The position numbers and the translations under genes were made by a program. The notes beneath the pieces are model-generated. The model ran no database searches. It saw nothing but the letters and a program-made list of their open reading frames with translations, and was not told the origin of the DNA. From DSBN01 sp041686355 (GTDB taxonomy: Bacteria; Spirochaetota; Spirochaetia; DSM-16054; Sediminispirochaetaceae): DNA of 50,286 nt. The stretch lies in the NCBI GenBank assembly GCA_041686355.1, contig JAWLDZ010000012.1, forward strand, positions 1-50,286, read 5' to 3'. This document shows positions 34,914 to 41,730 of the stretch, in pieces. Every line of letters starts with the position of its first letter. Position 1 is the stretch's first letter.

Positions 34914-35717
34914 TTAAAATAGATCGGCCTCGTTGTCCAATAAGCTCAAGATGTCCTCGTCGTAGGCGGCTGCGTGCTGCATTACAATTTCAAGTACTCG
35001 CTGGACCACCGGGTTACTGCTCTGTCTAACTTCCGCAAAGGTTCCGTGAGCGGCAATGGCTCCCTTGTTGAGTATAATGAGATTATCGGCAATTATTGAA
35101 ATCAGTTCCGCATCGATAAAGCCGCCAACCATCGTGCGGCCTTGCTTATTGAGTTTTTTAATAATTTTCTGGATAGCCAAAGCCGAGGATTGGTCTATGC
35201 CGACTAAGGGGGTGTCCAGAAACAGAAACTCCGGATCGGTAATCAGTGCGCGGGCAAAGGACACCATCTTCTGTTCTCCCGCTGATATCTGGCTGGGTCG
35301 ATAATCGAGGCGGTCTTCGTAGCCCACTTCGTGAAGATAATCCTCGACACGCTGATGCATTTGTTCTTGACTCATCTCGGGAAAGTGAACCTCTAGGGGA
35401 AAGCGCACATTCTGTTCGATGCTACGGTTGGCCCATAGGGCGCTATCTTGAAATACAAAGCCGGTACGGCGACGAAACTCGATTTCTTCCTTTTCACTCA
35501 GAAGAAACAGGCTTTTTCCATCCCTTTTTACCGCCCCGTAGGTGGGAGGGAGCAGCCCGGCCATTACCTTGAGTAAAATGCTTTTACCGCTTCCGGAAGC
35601 ACCGATTATGACCGTTGTTTTGCCGGGACTGATCTGTAGATTCACCTTGTCCAACACCGGGCGGTCTCCGAATAGCACGCTTACCTGTTCCATACTGATG
35701 TGCAGCGGATCTATCAT
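34914..35717 (-). CDS. MlaF-like ABC ATPase with altered catalytic residues
   Basis: 267 residues from the ATG at 35717, which has AGGGGG 9 bp upstream; an in-frame GTG at 35741 is the alternative. The Walker A GASGSGKS (39-46) is intact, and a Q-loop (FVFQDS) is present. The signature is ISAGEQKM instead of LSGGQ. Walker B reads FLFLDTPLVGID, where the residue after D168 is T169 rather than the catalytic Glu of MlaF (LDEP). The H-switch region reads MVGGFIDAEL with no His where MlaF has VSHD. So nucleotide binding is likely but hydrolysis impaired, unless other residues compensate. The partner permease gene ends 26 bp upstream. Confidence 0.85.
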   Translation of the reverse strand: MIDPLHISMEQVSVLFGDRPVLDKVNLQISPGKTTVIIGASGSGKSILLKVMAGLLPPTYGAVKRDGKSLFLLSEKEEIEFRRRTGFVFQDSALWANRSIEQNVRFPLEVHFPEMSQEQMHQRVEDYLHEVGYEDRLDYRPSQISAGEQKMVSFARALITDPEFLFLDTPLVGIDQSSALAIQKIIKKLNKQGRTMVGGFIDAELISIIADNLIILNKGAIAAHGTFAEVRQSSNPVVQRVLEIVMQHAAAYDEDILSLLDNEADLF

Positions 35718-35743
35718 CGGCCTCATCCCCCTAGGGTTCACAT

Positions 35744-36523
35744 TTAGATATAGTATATCATCGTTATAATTGCGTCTGCGATTATACAGAGCGTAAATCC
35801 CTGTACCACCGAGCGAATGACCATCTGGGGAACCTCCGTAGAGGACTGCTGTACCTTCAAACCGTTGTAGGTGGCTGTGTGGCTAATAATAAGTCCAAAA
35901 ATCAAGCTTTTTAATAAGGAAGATACAATATCCGGCGTTCTTAGATACATCAGCAGGTTATGAAAGTACTCAAACGCAGAGATTGGCTGAAAGAATTGGG
36001 TCAGGATAAATGAGCCCACCAGCCCAAACACATTAAAATATAGATTAAGAAGTACCACCGAAAGGGTGACTCCGATGAACCGTGGTGCTACCAGATAGCG
36101 TATGGGATTAACCCCGGTGGCAATATACGCCTCAATCTGATGACTGACTACCATATGCCCCAATTCCGTAGCAATGGCTGTGCCGGAACGGGCGATAACC
36201 ACAAAAGCACACAGTAGGGGGCCAAGTTCACGGGTAATGACGGTGATTAGAATCTTATAGATGAGTACTCCCTGGCCAAACTGGGGCAGAATATTTACTC
36301 CTTGGATGATTATTACCGCCCCTAAAGAGAGAGAGATGAGAGCTATTACACCGAGTGCTTCTACTCCGGTGAATAGGAGCTGCATAGTAATTACTCCCCG
36401 CCCGACTTGTCGGCGGCGCATGAACTGTAATGAGGCTACCAGGGACTGATAAAAAAAGCCGGCCCCGTAGAGTATGTCGTGAAATGAATTGATAGATTGC
36501 CGCCCAAGGCGCTGAAGTAACAT
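35744..36523 (-). CDS. MlaE-family lipid-transport permease
   Basis: 259 residues from the ATG at 36523 (AGGAG 8 bp upstream; the TTG at 36529 sits too close to it). It has about five or six membrane helices and the MlaE core (VITRELGPLLCAFVVIARSGTAIATELG and the IEAYIATGVNPIRYLVAPR segment). In Mla systems this permease works with MlaF and the MCE ring to move phospholipid between the membranes. It is first in the seven-gene operon and is preceded by a candidate promoter. Confidence 0.92.
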   Translation of the reverse strand: MLLQRLGRQSINSFHDILYGAGFFYQSLVASLQFMRRRQVGRGVITMQLLFTGVEALGVIALISLSLGAVIIIQGVNILPQFGQGVLIYKILITVITRELGPLLCAFVVIARSGTAIATELGHMVVSHQIEAYIATGVNPIRYLVAPRFIGVTLSVVLLNLYFNVFGLVGSFILTQFFQPISAFEYFHNLLMYLRTPDIVSSLLKSLIFGLIISHTATYNGLKVQQSSTEVPQMVIRSVVQGFTLCIIADAIITMIYYI

Positions 36524-36559
36524 GAGCAAAACTCCTACTGATTTACCTCTGCTATCCTA

Positions 36560-36588
36560 ATAGTAGCCCAGCCGGATAAGACACGCAA
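36560..36588 (-). promoter_or_regulatory. Candidate promoter of the mlaE operon
   Basis: Minus strand TTGCGT (36588-36583), a 17-bp spacer and TACTAT (36565-36560). Predicted transcript start is about 30 bp before the mlaE ATG. Confidence 0.4.
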
Positions 36589-36661
36589 TGAAAAAGAACA
36601 GATAAGTTCACATCTTCTCCAGTAGAGGTACAGTTTTAAGAAGCTAGTGTTGACAGCAGCG

Positions 36662-36701
36662 ATTTTAAATTTGGAAGTCAGAAGACTTCCAAATTTAAAA
36701 T
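36662..36701. repeat. 17-bp perfect inverted repeat
   Basis: ATTTTAAATTTGGAAGT pairs perfectly with ACTTCCAAATTTAAAAT around the loop CAGAAG. GCG/CGC bases just outside extend it with a one-base bulge. Confidence 0.9.
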
Positions 36702-36749
36702 TCGCATCAACTTCTCTGCAAATTTTCATATATCTTAACGTTTGGAGGC

Positions 36750-36793
36750 ATTCTCAATTTTGATAGTGTAATTACACTATCAAAATTGAGAAT
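36750..36793. repeat. 44-bp perfect palindrome
   Basis: Two perfect 22-base arms with no loop, centred on GTGTAATTACAC; each outer end reads ATTCTCAATTTTGATA. It ends 8 bp before the -35 box of the plus-strand promoter. Confidence 0.95.
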
Positions 36794-36800
36794 TGCTGTG

Positions 36801-36829
36801 TTGACAGGGGTGGGTTTGAAAAGTACACT
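36801..36829 (+). promoter_or_regulatory. Sigma-70-type promoter of the cNMP-TPR/Crp pair
   Basis: Consensus TTGACA (36801-36806), a 17-bp spacer and TACACT (36824-36829), about 39 bp before the start codon. Confidence 0.7.
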
Positions 36830-36867
36830 TTTTAGGTGAGGGGTAATGCAAAAATACAGGAGCGAGC

Positions 36868-37887
36868 ATGCCAAAAGCTGTGCGTTATCATGCTAATTCG
36901 GTTGTTTATTTCAAGGGCGATATGAATGACCGGGTGTATATTTTAAAAAGCGGTAAAGTTAGTCTAAACTATAACGATATCGAAACAGGGCAAGAGATCC
37001 ACGATATTATCAACACCGGTGAATTTTTCGGGGTTAAATCCGCCCTCGGCCGCTATCCGCGGGAAGAAACAGCTGTGGTTTTGAGTGATGCGGCAATGGT
37101 CATTTTTAGCGTTCCCGAGTTTGAACAACTCGTGTTAAAAAACACCCGTATCATTATGAAAATGCTGAAGGTTTTCTCCAACCAATTGCGCCGGATGCAT
37201 AAGCAGGTTCGTAACCTCATTTCAGAGGGGAAAGACGGTTTGGAACCGGAAGAAGGGCTGTTTAGAATTGGGCAGTACTACCTGAACTGTCAAAAATATC
37301 ATCAAGCACTTTACGCTTTTCGGCGTTATATAACCTATTATCCCTCCGGAAAATATGCGTCAGAGGCAACCACCCATATTGAGGAGGCCGAAAAAGCCTT
37401 GCAGAGGGGAGGCGCCCCGGCTTCTATGGCCGGTATGGGTTCCGGTATAGCCACTGGCGGAGAAAAGGCTCCACAATCAGAGGTGCAGCGAGAGGAACTC
37501 TCTGAGACTGCCAAAAAGTACTACAACGCAGTCAGTCTTTTTTCGCAGGACAATTTTCAAGCTGCCCTTGAGGAGTTCAGAAAAATCGTTCAGGCCAACA
37601 ACAGTGAAGAGTATGTTGCAAAATCACAGTTTGAAATTGGTAGATGTTATCTCGGTCTCGTCCAGTACGATAAGTGTATCGAGCATTATACCCAAATGAT
37701 CAAACACTATCCGCGCCACCCGGATCTACGTGATGCACTGCTGTATGTGGGAAACTGTCATGAAAAGATGGGAAACACCGGTAAGGCAAACGGATTTTAC
37801 AAAAAAGTGCTGTCTATGTCCTCAGAAAATGAGGTAATCTATCGCAAGGCAAAACGGGCCTTGCGTGAACTTGAGGGGTCCAAATGA
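36868..37887 (+). CDS. cNMP-binding domain fused to TPR-like repeats
   Basis: 339 residues. AGGAGCGAGC precedes the ATG. Residues 1-110 form a Crp-type ligand-binding domain (VVYFKGDMNDRVYILKSGKVSL, TGEFFGVKSALG), though the usual RSA-type phosphate-binding arm is replaced by REETAVV, so the ligand may not be cAMP. There is no HTH domain; instead tetratricopeptide-like units follow (about 140-175 and 215-335, YHQALYAFRRYITYYPSGKYASEA, KCIEHYTQMIKHYPRHPDLRDALLYVGNC), separated by a Gly/Ala-rich linker. It is therefore a signalling adaptor rather than a DNA binder. The stop overlaps the Crp-type gene by 4 bp. Confidence 0.88.
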   Translation: MPKAVRYHANSVVYFKGDMNDRVYILKSGKVSLNYNDIETGQEIHDIINTGEFFGVKSALGRYPREETAVVLSDAAMVIFSVPEFEQLVLKNTRIIMKMLKVFSNQLRRMHKQVRNLISEGKDGLEPEEGLFRIGQYYLNCQKYHQALYAFRRYITYYPSGKYASEATTHIEEAEKALQRGGAPASMAGMGSGIATGGEKAPQSEVQREELSETAKKYYNAVSLFSQDNFQAALEEFRKIVQANNSEEYVAKSQFEIGRCYLGLVQYDKCIEHYTQMIKHYPRHPDLRDALLYVGNCHEKMGNTGKANGFYKKVLSMSSENEVIYRKAKRALRELEGSK

Positions 37888-38534
37888 ACGTTGATCTGTC
37901 GATGTTTGAGCGCTTTGCCGTTACCTTTCAACCCGGCGATATCATTTTCTGTGAATACGAACCGGGTGATAATTTTTACTTGATTCAATCGGGGCGAGTT
38001 CAAATTGTAAAAATACTAGGGGATATTGAAAAAAATATTGATATTCTCCAACCGGGGGAAATTTTTGGAGAAATGGCCATATTAGAAGAAGCTCCCCGCT
38101 CTGCAACCGCCGTTTCCCTTGATAAAGTAAAGGCTTTAGAGTTTAACCGGGAAAATTTCGAGGTTTTGATGAAAGGTAATCCTCAGATAGCCCTAAAGCT
38201 GCTGAAACTGTTTACTAAACGTATTTACGATCAAAAACGGCGGTTTATGATACTCACTCTCACCAATATAGAGGCTAGGGTTGCCGATGTATTTCTTATG
38301 CTCGCGGAGGACCAGCCTACCGAAGACCCCGATGAGGACCAGCGCAGCTTTTCCGCAAGTGTTGAAGATATTGCCCATTGGGCGGGGATGTCGTATGCAG
38401 AGTGTAAAAAGGTTCTAAATCATTTCGCGGGTCAGCGTCGGGTGGAGATTTACGAAGACCGTATAATTGTAAAGAATATCAACGATTTTCAGCGTTTTGT
38501 CAGTTCCCAGCGCAAGAAAGAAAAAGTAGAATAG
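37884..38534 (+). CDS. Crp/Fnr-family transcription regulator
   Basis: 216 residues. The N-terminal cNMP domain (about 1-120) has IIFCEYEPGDNFYLIQSGRVQIV and FGEMAILEEAPRSATAV, which resembles the cAMP-binding signature (GE-x5-RSA). A dimer helix and a winged HTH (about 155-205, VEDIAHWAGMSYAECKKVLNHFAGQRRVEIYEDRIIV) follow. No Fnr-type cysteines are present. The start overlaps the cNMP-TPR gene (ATGA), so both are made together and may sense related signals. A short AGCCGA/TCGGCT hairpin follows the stop. Confidence 0.93.
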   Translation: MNVDLSMFERFAVTFQPGDIIFCEYEPGDNFYLIQSGRVQIVKILGDIEKNIDILQPGEIFGEMAILEEAPRSATAVSLDKVKALEFNRENFEVLMKGNPQIALKLLKLFTKRIYDQKRRFMILTLTNIEARVADVFLMLAEDQPTEDPDEDQRSFSASVEDIAHWAGMSYAECKKVLNHFAGQRRVEIYEDRIIVKNINDFQRFVSSQRKKEKVE

Positions 38535-38641
38535 CCGACTCTCGGCTGCCTGTCTCTACCGCCTATTCCCGGCCGGCTTTTTATAGCAGATGTTCATAAC
38601 TGCCGTTCCCGGCGGCCGGCCCCCAATAACTGCAAAAAAAG

Positions 38642-38713
38642 AGCCAAAAGACGGATTCGAACCGTCGACCTACGCTTTACGAGAGCGTTGCTCTACCACT
38701 GAGCTATTTTGGC
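38642..38713 (-). tRNA. tRNA-Thr (anticodon CGU)
   Basis: 72 nt on the minus strand. Acceptor GCCAAAA/TTTTGGC, D-arm GCTC...GAGC, anticodon stem ACGCT/AGCGT with loop CTCGTAA (anticodon CGT), and T-arm GACGG-TTCGAAT-CCGTC. CCA is not encoded. A run of Ts follows the 3' end. Confidence 0.95.
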
Positions 38714-38722
38714 TTGCCTGCG

Positions 38723-38751
38723 AATTTAGCCGGAATTGGAAAAAAAATCAA
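38723..38751 (-). promoter_or_regulatory. Promoter of tRNA-Thr
   Basis: Minus strand TTGATT (38751-38746), a 17-bp spacer and TAAATT (38728-38723), ending 10 bp before the tRNA 5' end. Confidence 0.5.
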
Positions 38752-38828
38752 GTTAGTTTCTGAATACTGTAGCCTTTGAGGGCTGAAGGCTTTTCAGGGT
38801 AAAAGTATTGAAATAGAGTATCAACCTC

Positions 38829-38927
38829 CCTTCAAGTTCCTCCGGTAAAGTCCGATATACATAAATAGGAGGATCGAAGTCGCATGATATCAGGACTATA
38901 TACCGGCGCCAGTGGAATGAAGGCACA
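38829..38927. repeat. Left copy of 99-bp direct repeat flanking gap 2
   Basis: Identical to 39028-39126. It contains a duplicate of the flgF promoter, ribosome site and first 14 codons (ATG at 38884), which runs into the Ns and is not a separate gene. Confidence 0.9.
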
Positions 38928-39027
38928 NNNNNNNNNNNNNNNNNNNNNNNNNNNNNNNNNNNNNNNNNNNNNNNNNNNNNNNNNNNNNNNNNNNNNNNNN
39001 NNNNNNNNNNNNNNNNNNNNNNNNNNN
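38928..39027. other. Assembly gap of exactly 100 N
   Basis: A second placeholder gap of the same length with identical 99-bp flanks, so probably no sequence is missing. Confidence 0.97.
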
Positions 39028-39126
39028 CCTTCAAGTTCCTCCGGTAAAGTCCGATATACATAAATAGGAGGATCGAAGTCGCATGATATCAGGACTATAT
39101 ACCGGCGCCAGTGGAATGAAGGCACA
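39028..39126. repeat. Right copy of 99-bp direct repeat flanking gap 2
   Basis: Exact duplicate of 38829-38927; this copy continues into the full flgF gene. Confidence 0.9.
39031..39057 (+). promoter_or_regulatory. Candidate sigma-28 (FliA) promoter of the flagellar cluster
   Basis: TCAAGTTC, an 11-bp spacer and TCCGATAT compare with the sigma-28 consensus TAAAGTTT-N11-GCCGATAA at 6 of 8 bases in each box, with the CCGATA core intact. It lies 25 bp before the flgF ATG. A duplicate is at 38832-38858. Confidence 0.5.
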
Positions 39127-39931
39127 GTTAGACAGAATGGATGCTTTATCGAATAACCTGTCGAACGTAGATGTAACAGGCTATAAACGTGATGTGTCTG
39201 TGAGTAAAGCCTTCCCTGAGATGCTGTTACGGCGCACCAACGATAATGGTGTGTACAAATTTCCCTTTGGAAGCGCCGATATGTCCCCGGTGGTTGGGAC
39301 TGTCGGTTCAGGAGTTGAGTACAACGAATCGTACACCGTTTTTGAGCAGGGCGAGCTGCAGCAGTCTAACAATCCCTTCGATTTAGCCTTGGACGGGGAG
39401 GGTTTTTTCAGCATTGAAACTCCCAATGGGGAACGCTACACTCGCAACGGCTCGTTTCACTTAAGTAAAGAGGGAATATTGGTCACCAAAGAGGGCCTCC
39501 CGGTGAAGGGTGAAAACGGAATAATTGAAATAAAGAAAAACAATTTTGTAGTGGATAAGCAGGGTAATGTCTACCAGAATGCGACTTTTGACGGAGATCC
39601 TCAACGTTTAGTGTCGATGGAAGAGAACGAGTGGGAGAACATGGAACTAATTGACCGCCTGAAAGTGGTAAATTTCGACAGGTCCCGTTTTCTTAAAAAA
39701 CAGGGCAGTTCACTGTGGAACACCACCGATCAGTCTGGAGATCAGATGGCGGCCGCTCTTGGCTCGGAAACAAAGGTCGAACAGGGCTTTTTAGAGAATT
39801 CCAATGTAAATCCGGTTACCGAAATGGTAAAGATGATAGAAGTAAACCGTGCCTACGAGGCCAATCAGCGAACCATCAAGACCCAGGATGAATTGAGCGG
39901 CAGACTTGTAAACGACGTGCTAAAGGTATAG
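39083..39931 (+). CDS. flgF: Flagellar proximal rod protein, FlgF/FlhO type
   Basis: 282 residues; TAGGAGG lies upstream. It has the rod/hook family N-terminus (MISGLYTGASGMKAQ...LSNNLSNVDVTGYKRD), the central GEGFFSIETPNGERYTRNGSF, and the C-terminal heptad region (NPVTEMVKMIEVNRAYEANQRTIKTQDEL) that packs in the rod. In the assembled periplasmic flagellum it forms part of the rod driven by the inner-membrane motor. It is slightly longer than E. coli FlgF, as usual for the Gram-positive/spirochaete FlhO form. First gene of the five-gene flagellar unit. Confidence 0.93.
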   Translation: MISGLYTGASGMKAQLDRMDALSNNLSNVDVTGYKRDVSVSKAFPEMLLRRTNDNGVYKFPFGSADMSPVVGTVGSGVEYNESYTVFEQGELQQSNNPFDLALDGEGFFSIETPNGERYTRNGSFHLSKEGILVTKEGLPVKGENGIIEIKKNNFVVDKQGNVYQNATFDGDPQRLVSMEENEWENMELIDRLKVVNFDRSRFLKKQGSSLWNTTDQSGDQMAAALGSETKVEQGFLENSNVNPVTEMVKMIEVNRAYEANQRTIKTQDELSGRLVNDVLKV

Positions 39932-39942
39932 GAGAGTAATAT

Positions 39943-40737
39943 ATGATGCGTTCATTATGGACTGCCGCCAGCGGCATGACCGGTCAGCAGTTCAACATCG
40001 ACACAATTTCTAACAACCTGTCTAATGTGAATACCAACGGGTTCAAAAAGAACCGAGCCGACTTTGAAGACCTTCTGTATCAGAATACTCGAATTGCCGG
40101 TACTCCCGCTACGGAGCGGACCACCGTTCCTACCGGTATTCAGGTCGGTCATGGTGTAAAGGTAGCTGCAACCCAGAAAATGTTCACCCAGGGGGCCCTG
40201 CAGAGCACCGACAACGTGTCGGATATGGCCATTCAGGGTGAAGGTTTTTTTCGGGTCATGCTGCTTGACGGCAGTTACGGTTATACCCGGGACGGCTCAT
40301 TTAAAATTGATCAGAACGGGCAGTTTGTTACTTCCAACGGCTATCGAATGATGCCGGAAATTGTTCTGCCGGAAAACTTTGTGCGCAACAGTGTGACAGT
40401 GACCCAGGACGGGCGAGTGACGGTAAAAGTCCCCGGCAACGATGACCCGATTGAGGTGGGGCAGATGGAATTGTTCCGGTTTACCAACCCTGCGGGGATG
40501 AAGGCCATTGGTGAGAATTTGTTTAAGACAACCAACGCCTCCGGGGACGCTATTGGCGGGCGTCCCAGTCTGGATGGAATGGGTAAAACGGTTCACAAGT
40601 TTTTGGAAAAGTCAAATGTTTCGGTGGTGCAGGAGATGGTCAGCATGATAACCGCTCAACGGGCTTACGAGCTCAACTCGAAAGCGATCCAGACTTCCGA
40701 TACAATGCTTGGAATTGCCAACAACTTAAAGAGGTAA
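39943..40737 (+). CDS. flgG: Flagellar distal rod protein FlgG
   Basis: 264 residues, standard FlgG length. The N-terminus MRSLWTAASGMTGQQFNIDTISNNLSNVNTNGFKK is diagnostic, with GEGFFRVMLLDGSYGYTRDGSF in the middle and the C-terminal VVQEMVSMITAQRAYELNSKAIQTSDTML. It forms the straight distal rod between the MS-ring side and the hook. AGGAGAG lies 7 bp before the first ATG. The gene starts 11 bp after flgF, and flgA begins 3 bp after its stop, so they are cotranscribed. Confidence 0.97.
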   Translation: MMRSLWTAASGMTGQQFNIDTISNNLSNVNTNGFKKNRADFEDLLYQNTRIAGTPATERTTVPTGIQVGHGVKVAATQKMFTQGALQSTDNVSDMAIQGEGFFRVMLLDGSYGYTRDGSFKIDQNGQFVTSNGYRMMPEIVLPENFVRNSVTVTQDGRVTVKVPGNDDPIEVGQMELFRFTNPAGMKAIGENLFKTTNASGDAIGGRPSLDGMGKTVHKFLEKSNVSVVQEMVSMITAQRAYELNSKAIQTSDTMLGIANNLKR

Positions 40738-40740
40738 TGA

Positions 40741-41730
40741 ATGGGTAAAGGTGGCGGGCGTATTCTAGCGTGCATTACCGTTGTGCTCTTATACTTTACT
40801 GGAACGGCCGCTGCTGATCTGAACGAACTGTATGTCAGGCCCTCTATCACACCTTCAGGGGAAAATGTTTCGATGAAGGATGTCTTTATTTCCGTGGTAA
40901 GTGATAATACGCAGTTCTCACTTGCTTCTCAGAGCAGTACTGTTTTTGGCGAGAAGCCTGCAGTTCTGCCTCTTTGGCAAATTAGCGGGGTGCTGCACAC
41001 TGAACATCCCCAGGGGCTTGATGAAAGTGCCGTCTCTTTAGTTGGTCCTAGGGCTGTGTATATACCCTCCCACATCGAATCGCCCGCTATGATAGAGATG
41101 CTTGAGCAGATACTGCAGCGAGTTGCAGAGAAATATGACTCTCCGGAAGAGCGCATTGAGTTAGAGATTCCTTATCTGCCGGCGTCTCTCCAGGCTCTTA
41201 GAACGGACGAAGCAGGCGGCAGTATAAACGTTAGTAAGGGTCTCGAGCTTACCAGTGAGCTGTTAACCCTTCGTGATATGAATCAGGGAAAATCAACGGC
41301 TCGTTTTCTGATCAAAAAGGACTCTACCCAGGGGGTAGTCTCGGTTGAAATCGAGCGCTTTACCCCCTATCTCACAGCTCAGCGGAGGATAAGAAATGGC
41401 GAGTCTATCACGGCTGATGATGTACAGAAAAGCTCTGTGAGGGTAGGAGCGTATCCTGAAGCACTTACCTCCACCCATGGGGGTGAGTTCGAGGCTCGCA
41501 CCGGGATAGATGTTGGAGAACCCCTGCATATTCGCAACGCCCGTATTAAACCTTTGGTGGTACCGGGGGACAGGGTAAGTGTAATGATGCAGAGGGGGGC
41601 GGTGCAGCTTCGAATTGCAGGAAAAGCGCGGGGAGAGGCCGGTCGCAATGAGTCTGTGGCGGTTAAATTGGACACTGGTGTGATAAAAGAGTGCCGAGTA
41701 GTGCAGGCAGGAGAGGTGGTTTTTGAGTAA
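40741..41730 (+). CDS. flgA: Flagellar P-ring chaperone FlgA
   Basis: 329 residues with a signal peptide (ILACITVVLLYFTGTAAAD). The C-terminal part is the SAF/FlgA domain (RRIRNGESITADDVQKSSVRV...GIDVGEPLHIRNARIKPLVVPGDRVSVM). FlgA is a periplasmic chaperone that helps FlgI assemble the P ring. The N-terminal half is poorly conserved, as is typical. The stop overlaps the flgI start by 8 bp, matching the functional pairing. Confidence 0.92.
   Translation: MGKGGGRILACITVVLLYFTGTAAADLNELYVRPSITPSGENVSMKDVFISVVSDNTQFSLASQSSTVFGEKPAVLPLWQISGVLHTEHPQGLDESAVSLVGPRAVYIPSHIESPAMIEMLEQILQRVAEKYDSPEERIELEIPYLPASLQALRTDEAGGSINVSKGLELTSELLTLRDMNQGKSTARFLIKKDSTQGVVSVEIERFTPYLTAQRRIRNGESITADDVQKSSVRVGAYPEALTSTHGGEFEARTGIDVGEPLHIRNARIKPLVVPGDRVSVMMQRGAVQLRIAGKARGEAGRNESVAVKLDTGVIKECRVVQAGEVVFE

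Larger units (their letters stand above)
36530..36867. other. 338-bp divergent intergenic region
   Basis: No gene is seen here. It holds, left to right, a minus-strand promoter for the mlaE operon, a TTGACA at 36650, two long perfect dyads and a plus-strand promoter for the cNMP-TPR gene. Confidence 0.8.

Noticed and set aside
36662..36793. Insertion sequence ends or transposon remnants
   Set aside because: The dyads lack a transposase gene, target duplications and terminal repeats matching each other.
38884..38927. Second start of a flgF-like gene before gap 2
   Set aside because: It is part of an exact 99-bp duplicate beside 100 Ns, so it is the same gene start seen twice, not a paralogue.
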